Of a DNA stretch of 64,000 nt, positions 59,556 through 64,000 are shown one piece after another. Source of the stretch: Kiloniella spongiae (GTDB taxonomy: Bacteria > Pseudomonadota > Alphaproteobacteria > Kiloniellales > Kiloniellaceae). Made by a program: the position numbers and the translations under genes. Numbering within the stretch: position 1 is the first letter of the stretch; each line of letters starts with the position of its first letter. The stretch spans positions 496,001 through 560,000 of the forward strand of contig NZ_LAQL01000002.1 of NCBI RefSeq assembly GCF_001026905.1. The letters run 5' to 3'. Under the pieces are notes generated by a model. It worked only from the letters and a program-made list of their open reading frames with translations. It was not told the DNA's origin and searched no databases.

Positions 59556-60127
59556 TCCCTACTCTCGCAGAAATAAAAATAAACTTGGGAAATGCCCTGC
59601 TGTATATGCGCTTTAATAGCGTACAAATAGCGCCCACGCCTGTTAATGAAGAGAACTTCTGGAAGTCGTTTTTTGCCGCAGTTCTCTGTATCCCCAGCAC
59701 AATTTATTTAACAATTGCCCAACCGCTCGAAACAGAACCAACCATTGATCTCTTTGCTCTATTCCTTATTGATTCGCTTTTTTATGTCATAAGTTGGATT
59801 GCCTATCCGATTATCATGCATCTGCTGTTGCTTCTGCATAAAAAAGAAAAACAATTTGGCGTATTTATAATTCATTATAATTGGCTTCAAGTATGGCAAT
59901 TACTTGCCTTCACTTTATTGTTCTTTATTTTACAAACAGATCTCCTACCGGATTATTTAGGAGCCTTTCTATATCTAATCACCCTATTGTACGTCCTCAT
60001 GGCGCAAGCGTATATGACGAAAACGACGCTTGAAACAGGCTGGTTTTCAGCAACTGCTTTTGTATTTTTCAATCTTGTTCTGGCACAGGCGATACTCGCA
60101 CTGAATCAGGACATGATGTACTTGTAG
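59552..60127 (+). CDS. Membrane protein of unknown function
   Basis: This 191-residue protein has about five predicted membrane helices (roughly 37-56, 65-95, 105-130, 135-150 and 163-183). There is no recognisable motif. The start GTG overlaps the dapE stop (GTGA), so it is translationally coupled to dapE. It resembles in layout the small membrane proteins seen between dapE and truA in related genomes. No function can be given. Confidence 0.7.
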   Translation: MIPTLAEIKINLGNALLYMRFNSVQIAPTPVNEENFWKSFFAAVLCIPSTIYLTIAQPLETEPTIDLFALFLIDSLFYVISWIAYPIIMHLLLLLHKKEKQFGVFIIHYNWLQVWQLLAFTLLFFILQTDLLPDYLGAFLYLITLLYVLMAQAYMTKTTLETGWFSATAFVFFNLVLAQAILALNQDMMYL

Positions 60128-60153
60128 GCATCCCAACTGAAGATTAACTATTA

Positions 60154-60954
60154 CTACTGGACTGTTGGCTCTTTACCAACAGTTGGATTATGAGCAACAT
60201 CATCTTCAGACAGAGGATCAAAACCGACAGAGACAAAATACAATCCCCAAGCCGGAGCCATCTCGCCAGCCTGACTACGGTCTTTAGCTTCCAGAACTCG
60301 CTTCAAATCTTCTTTTGTCCACTTCCCCATTCCGACCCTTTTTAAAGATCCCGTGATATTACGCACCTGATGATAGAGGAATGAACGGGCAGATAACTCA
60401 ATACGAATTTCTTCGCCCTGTTGTGTAACGGAAATCCGGTTAATGGATTTTACAGGAGATTTAGCCTGACAATCCTTTGCACGAAAAGATGTAAAATCAT
60501 GAACACCAACCAAGATTTGGGCAGCGTCGTGCATCGCACGTATATCCAGTTTTTGGGGTACAAACCATGCTTTATTATGATCAAGAACAAGATGCGCCCG
60601 ACGATTTATTATGCGGTAGAGATAACTGCGTTCCGTCGCAGAAAATCGTGCATGAAAATCATCATCGACAAGCTCTGCATCCAGCACGGCAACCTTGGCC
60701 GGACGTATATGGAAGTTGATTGCTTCCCTGACTTTGTGCGCAGGAAAATCTTTTTCCAAGTCCATTGACGCAACCTGCCCTAGCGCATGCACGCCACTAT
60801 CCGTTCGTCCCGAGGCAAAAACCTGTACTCGCTCACCACTAAATTTAAAAATGGCTTCTTCCAGTACTTCCTGAACAGAGATCTGTTCCTTTTGGCGTTG
60901 CCAGCCAAAAAAATCCGTGCCGTCATATTCAATGATGAGCTTATAGCGAGGCAT
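60154..60954 (-). CDS. truA: tRNA pseudouridine synthase A
   Basis: TruA makes pseudouridine at positions 38-40 of tRNAs. The 266-residue protein has YDGTDFFGWQRQ, the catalytic aspartate D52 in ASGRTDSGVHALGQ, and SFLYHQVRNITGSL. The last 15 residues are acidic and not conserved-looking. It overlaps the fmt stop by one base (TAATG), giving coupled translation in the def-fmt-truA order. Confidence 0.96.
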   Translation of the reverse strand: MPRYKLIIEYDGTDFFGWQRQKEQISVQEVLEEAIFKFSGERVQVFASGRTDSGVHALGQVASMDLEKDFPAHKVREAINFHIRPAKVAVLDAELVDDDFHARFSATERSYLYRIINRRAHLVLDHNKAWFVPQKLDIRAMHDAAQILVGVHDFTSFRAKDCQAKSPVKSINRISVTQQGEEIRIELSARSFLYHQVRNITGSLKRVGMGKWTKEDLKRVLEAKDRSQAGEMAPAWGLYFVSVGFDPLSEDDVAHNPTVGKEPTVQ

Positions 60955-61907
60955 TATAGGTCTTGAGCCTCACACGTTTGCGCCAAATTCGTCCCCTTTT
61001 TGAGAGGAAACCCGTTCAAAAATGCCTGGCGATCCATCATACCTTTGCCCGGACGTTGCAATCGCTCAATCCGAAGTGCATTCTCTCCACAGGCGACCAA
61101 TAGGTCATCGTCGATTAAAGTTCCCGGCAGCGCGGCTTGAGGCTTCTCAACAAAAGAGACTTCCTGAACTTTAAAGCGATCCCCTTGATAGGTGAAATGT
61201 ACACCAGGCCAAGGGGTCAAGGCACGTACCTTGCGCTCAAGGTTTTGAGCTGGTTGCGCCCAGTCCAATTCACTTTCATCACGGGATAATTTTTTGGCGT
61301 AAGTTATACCGTCTTCGGGTTGGGGAGTTGGCGCCAAGTAACCACTCTCGAGTCCATCAAGCGCTTTGACAATCAATTTCCCACCAAGCGCCGAAAGCGC
61401 ATCATGCAAGGAGGATGCTGTTGTTGCAGATGTGATATCGACCCTACCTTCAAGAATGATATCCCCCGCGTCAAGCTCTTCAACCATTTGCATAATGCAA
61501 ACACCGCTTTGCTGGTCGCCCGCTTCTATCGCACGTTGAATCGGTGCAGCCCCGCGCCAACGCGGCAACAACGAGGCATGCACATTGATACATCCCATTT
61601 TCGGTGCATAAAGAGCCTCGGTCGGTAGGATTAGGCCATAAGCGACCACCACAGCCACATCAGCATTATGCTCTCTAAAAGAATCCTGAACTTCAGAATT
61701 TCGGAATGTTTTGGGTGTAAAGACGGGCCACCCCTGATCAACAGCAAAGGTATGAACGGGTGACCGTTTTTCCTTCTGTCCTCTTCCTGCCGGGCGTGGC
61801 GGCTGGCTATAGACAGCGACAATTTCGTGCCCGTTTTCCGCCAGAGACCGTAAACAAGGAACGGAAAAATCAGGAGTTCCCATAAAAACGATACGTAACG
61901 GTTTCAT
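60954..61907 (-). CDS. fmt: Methionyl-tRNA formyltransferase
   Basis: Fmt formylates initiator Met-tRNA. The 317-residue protein has VFMGTPDFSVPCL, PPRPAGRGQKEKRSPV, the formyl-site block INVHASLLPRWRGAAPIQRAI with the catalytic histidine, and the C-terminal OB-like domain. It lies between def and truA on the minus strand. A 78-nt gap separates it from def. Confidence 0.97.
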   Translation of the reverse strand: MKPLRIVFMGTPDFSVPCLRSLAENGHEIVAVYSQPPRPAGRGQKEKRSPVHTFAVDQGWPVFTPKTFRNSEVQDSFREHNADVAVVVAYGLILPTEALYAPKMGCINVHASLLPRWRGAAPIQRAIEAGDQQSGVCIMQMVEELDAGDIILEGRVDITSATTASSLHDALSALGGKLIVKALDGLESGYLAPTPQPEDGITYAKKLSRDESELDWAQPAQNLERKVRALTPWPGVHFTYQGDRFKVQEVSFVEKPQAALPGTLIDDDLLVACGENALRIERLQRPGKGMMDRQAFLNGFPLKKGTNLAQTCEAQDL

Positions 61908-61985
61908 CCCATATTCCTTGTTATATTCTTTACCGCGATATTTACAAAAATCCGTTTACGAGACAGGTACGAACGAAAAGAGAAA

Positions 61986-62504
61986 TTATCCCGCAGCCTT
62001 GGCCGCAACAACTTTCTTCAACTTTTTCATGATCATGCCACGCTTTAACTTTGAGATATGATCAACAAAAAGGACACCATCAAGGTGATCAATCTCATGC
62101 TGGATACAGATAGCCAAAAGGCCATCAGCCTCAAGCTCGATCTTTTTCCCTGTTTCATCAAGATAGGTCATTTTTATCGCAGCAGGTCGTTCCACATCTG
62201 CATACTGTTCAGGTAAAGACAAACACCCTTCCTGATAAACCGAATACTCGTCTGATTCCCACGTGACTTCTGGGTTTACCATACAATAGGGCTGATTTTC
62301 TTCTTTATCATCACTAACATCGACAACAATAACCCGCTTGGTCACACCAACCTGACAGGCCGCAAGACCGATCCCTGGTGCTTTGTACATTGTCTCAAGC
62401 ATACTCGTCAGCAGTTCACGAATTTCATCGTTCACTTCTTTAACTGGCTCACAAACGACTTTAAGAACCGGATCTGGGGCAATGACGATATCAAGAATAG
62501 CCAT
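61986..62504 (-). CDS. def: Peptide deformylase
   Basis: Def removes the formyl group from nascent N-termini using an iron centre. The 172-residue protein has all three motifs: GIGLAACQVG (44-53), EGCLSLP (92-98, C94) and QHEIDH (135-140, metal ligands H136 and H140, catalytic E137). It is the first gene of the def-fmt-truA group and is divergent from rmuC, with about 205 nt between them. Confidence 0.97.
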   Translation of the reverse strand: MAILDIVIAPDPVLKVVCEPVKEVNDEIRELLTSMLETMYKAPGIGLAACQVGVTKRVIVVDVSDDKEENQPYCMVNPEVTWESDEYSVYQEGCLSLPEQYADVERPAAIKMTYLDETGKKIELEADGLLAICIQHEIDHLDGVLFVDHISKLKRGMIMKKLKKVVAAKAAG

Positions 62505-62709
62505 GATTACTCGCTATTTTCACATATTAAAATTAACCTGCTGACGCCTCTACCACTGGAAACTTCAGCTCTTTTCTCTTAGGTATTGCCTCATAGCCGT
62601 CAGGTCAAGCAAAGCCTTGATCAAAAACCTCTGCTGACGAAGCTATATAGCCCATGCTAGACTGAGACTAGAATCGCAAAATGTTCTTTTACACTCAATT
62701 GGATAACCT

Positions 62710-64000
62710 ATGGATCTCACTGTTCTCTTGACTGGCGGCACCGCTGGTTTCGGTATAGCACTTATCATCGGCCTGCTTATCAACCTTAAAACAAGAAGTC
62801 AGGCGGCCGAGTTAAGCGCATTAAACCAAAGCTTGGATAGCCGAAAACAGGAACTATCCCAAGAGCTGGGAAAACAGCAAGCTGAGTATATTAAGTTACG
62901 CACAGAGCGCGAAGAAATACATGAAGCCTATACAGATGCAGCGACCCGTGCCGCCACGGAAGAACAAAGAGCATCACGTATTCCGGAACTAATCGATCAA
63001 GTCAAAACCCTTGAGCAGGATAATCTGGATTTACGAAATCTCTTGGCACGTCAAGAAAGTGAAAAAACAGAAATGCGGACCACACTCAACAAAGAGCGTG
63101 AAGCACAAGTTGAGAAGTTACAAATTCTGGACGAAGCCCGCGTAAAGCTGACAGAACAGTTTGAAAATCTTGCGAACCGCATCCTGGACGAAAAATCACA
63201 GAAATTTACCGAGCAAAACAAAAAAGGGCTGGAAACGCTTTTAAATCCTTTAAGAGAAAACATTCAGGGCTTCCAGAAACGTGTTGAAGAAACCTATGAC
63301 AAGGAATCAAAAGAACGATTTTCTCTCCATAAAGAAGTGCAAAGGCTGGCCGATCTAAACAAGCAGGTCAGTGAAGACACCAATAACCTGACCAAAGCAC
63401 TCAAAGGACAAAGCCAAACTCAAGGAGCCTGGGGAGAAATGATCCTGGAAATGGTTCTTGAGAAATCCGGTTTGAGTAAAGGACGGGAATACGACGTTCA
63501 ACAATCCATGAACACCGAAGAAGGTAAGCGTTATCGTCCAGATGTTGTTGTTCACCTCCCCAATGGCAAGGATATTGTTATTGATTCAAAAGTATCCCTG
63601 ACCGCCTATGAGCGCTTTCATTCTACAGAAGAAGAAGACCAAAAGAATATTGCCCTTTCCGAACATGTCATCTCTATCCAGAACCACGTGAAAGACCTTT
63701 CTCAAAAATCCTATCACGAGCTGGAAAGTATTCGTTCGCTGGATTACGTCCTACTCTTTATGCCAATCGAAGGAGCCTTTAGTGTTGCTGTTCAAAGTCA
63801 ACCTAATCTTGTGGGGCAAGCACTGGAGAAAAATGTTGTTCTTGTAACCCCTTCAACACTATTACTCGCTTTGAGAACCGTTGAAAACATATGGCGTTAC
63901 GAAGACCAAAATCAGAATGCCCAGGAAATAGCGAAACGTGCCGGACAATTGTTTGATAAGTTTGTCGGGTTCACCGAAGATCTTGAAAAAGTTGGTAAGT
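62710..64000 (+). CDS. rmuC: DNA recombination protein RmuC, truncated by the window edge
   Basis: This ORF begins at ATG 62710 and continues beyond the right edge (430 codons visible). It has a short N-terminal membrane anchor (about 4-24), a long coiled coil (about 30-220) and the start of the RmuC nuclease-like domain. That domain shows GQSQTQGAWGEMILE, RPDVVVHLPNGKDIVIDSKVSLTAY and LLFMPIEGAF. RmuC limits recombination at inverted repeats in E. coli. Divergent from def. Confidence 0.93.
   Translation, partial: MDLTVLLTGGTAGFGIALIIGLLINLKTRSQAAELSALNQSLDSRKQELSQELGKQQAEYIKLRTEREEIHEAYTDAATRAATEEQRASRIPELIDQVKTLEQDNLDLRNLLARQESEKTEMRTTLNKEREAQVEKLQILDEARVKLTEQFENLANRILDEKSQKFTEQNKKGLETLLNPLRENIQGFQKRVEETYDKESKERFSLHKEVQRLADLNKQVSEDTNNLTKALKGQSQTQGAWGEMILEMVLEKSGLSKGREYDVQQSMNTEEGKRYRPDVVVHLPNGKDIVIDSKVSLTAYERFHSTEEEDQKNIALSEHVISIQNHVKDLSQKSYHELESIRSLDYVLLFMPIEGAFSVAVQSQPNLVGQALEKNVVLVTPSTLLLALRTVENIWRYEDQNQNAQEIAKRAGQLFDKFVGFTEDLEKVGK

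Noticed and set aside
1-64000. Mobile elements, prophage, defence islands or CRISPR arrays
   Set aside because: No transposase, integrase, phage structural, cas or restriction-modification motifs were seen, and no regularly spaced repeats. The gene content is core metabolism and signalling.

Overview
The window looks like ordinary core chromosome from an alphaproteobacterium, most likely a Rhodospirillales or Kiloniellales-type marine lineage with a moderately AT-rich genome. The case rests on the ethylmalonyl-CoA pathway genes, a CpdR-type regulator with a CtrA-like box, the TIGR02302/DUF4175, DUF2125, DUF2336 and HIG1 families, the PhaR/PhaC/PhaA/PhaB polyester set, and the gene orders rpmH-rnpA-yidD-yidC-engB-argB, dapD-dapE and truA-fmt-def. 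The species is not identified. I saw no insertion sequences, prophage, CRISPR array or rRNA. One tRNA gene (Arg, ACG) is present. Intrinsic terminators are numerous and unusually perfect.

Layout. 1-9.4 kb is acyl-CoA metabolism: the start of a methylsuccinyl-CoA dehydrogenase gene and ccr on the minus strand, divergent from ecm, then a Nudix protein, a HIG1 protein, a cobalamin adenosyltransferase (it makes the cofactor Ecm needs), etfB-etfA and 3-hydroxybutyryl-CoA dehydrogenase. 9.4-15.7 kb holds a TlpA-like thioredoxin and argH-lptM-lysA followed by a large membrane protein. 15.7-20.4 kb holds cpdR, a zinc-ribbon/DUF3426 protein and an ftsE-ftsX-ydcF-like-plsC-zinc-ribbon run. 20.5-26.2 kb holds ChaC, DUF2125, and a minus-strand chorismate mutase-hisC-prephenate dehydrogenase operon. 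26.4-29 kb holds gloB, a GST, a cupin and a HAD phosphatase.

29-34 kb is a polyhydroxyalkanoate locus (phaB, phaA, a class III-sized phaC overlapped by a short PhaE-like gene, and the divergent repressor gene phaR). 34-40.1 kb holds a GGDEF/EAL protein, an XRE regulator, a stand-alone rfbB, a CheY-like protein, tRNA-Arg and a large lipoprotein. 40.2-48.5 kb is mixed: a TauE/SafE exporter, gpt, panC, an RlmI-like methyltransferase overlapped by a GNAT gene, a histidine kinase, and a mercuric-reductase-like flavoprotein next to a TVP38 membrane protein. 48.8-53.4 kb is rpmH-rnpA-yidD-yidC-engB-argB. 53.5-56.5 kb is a DUF2336/diguanylate cyclase pair. 56.6-64 kb holds a nucleotidase, dapD-dapE, a membrane protein, truA-fmt-def and the start of rmuC.

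The genes fit a methylotroph/acetate-type C2-C4 acyl-CoA economy: PhaA/PhaB feed both polyester synthesis and Ccr/Ecm/Mcd, and ETF takes electrons from the dehydrogenases. The least expected signals are three TTAA-N7-TTAA (CtrA-type) boxes upstream of cpdR, an XRE regulator and a diguanylate cyclase operon, and the compact PhaC/PhaE-like arrangement. I found no clearly undescribed defence or mobile system; nothing in this window justifies such a claim.
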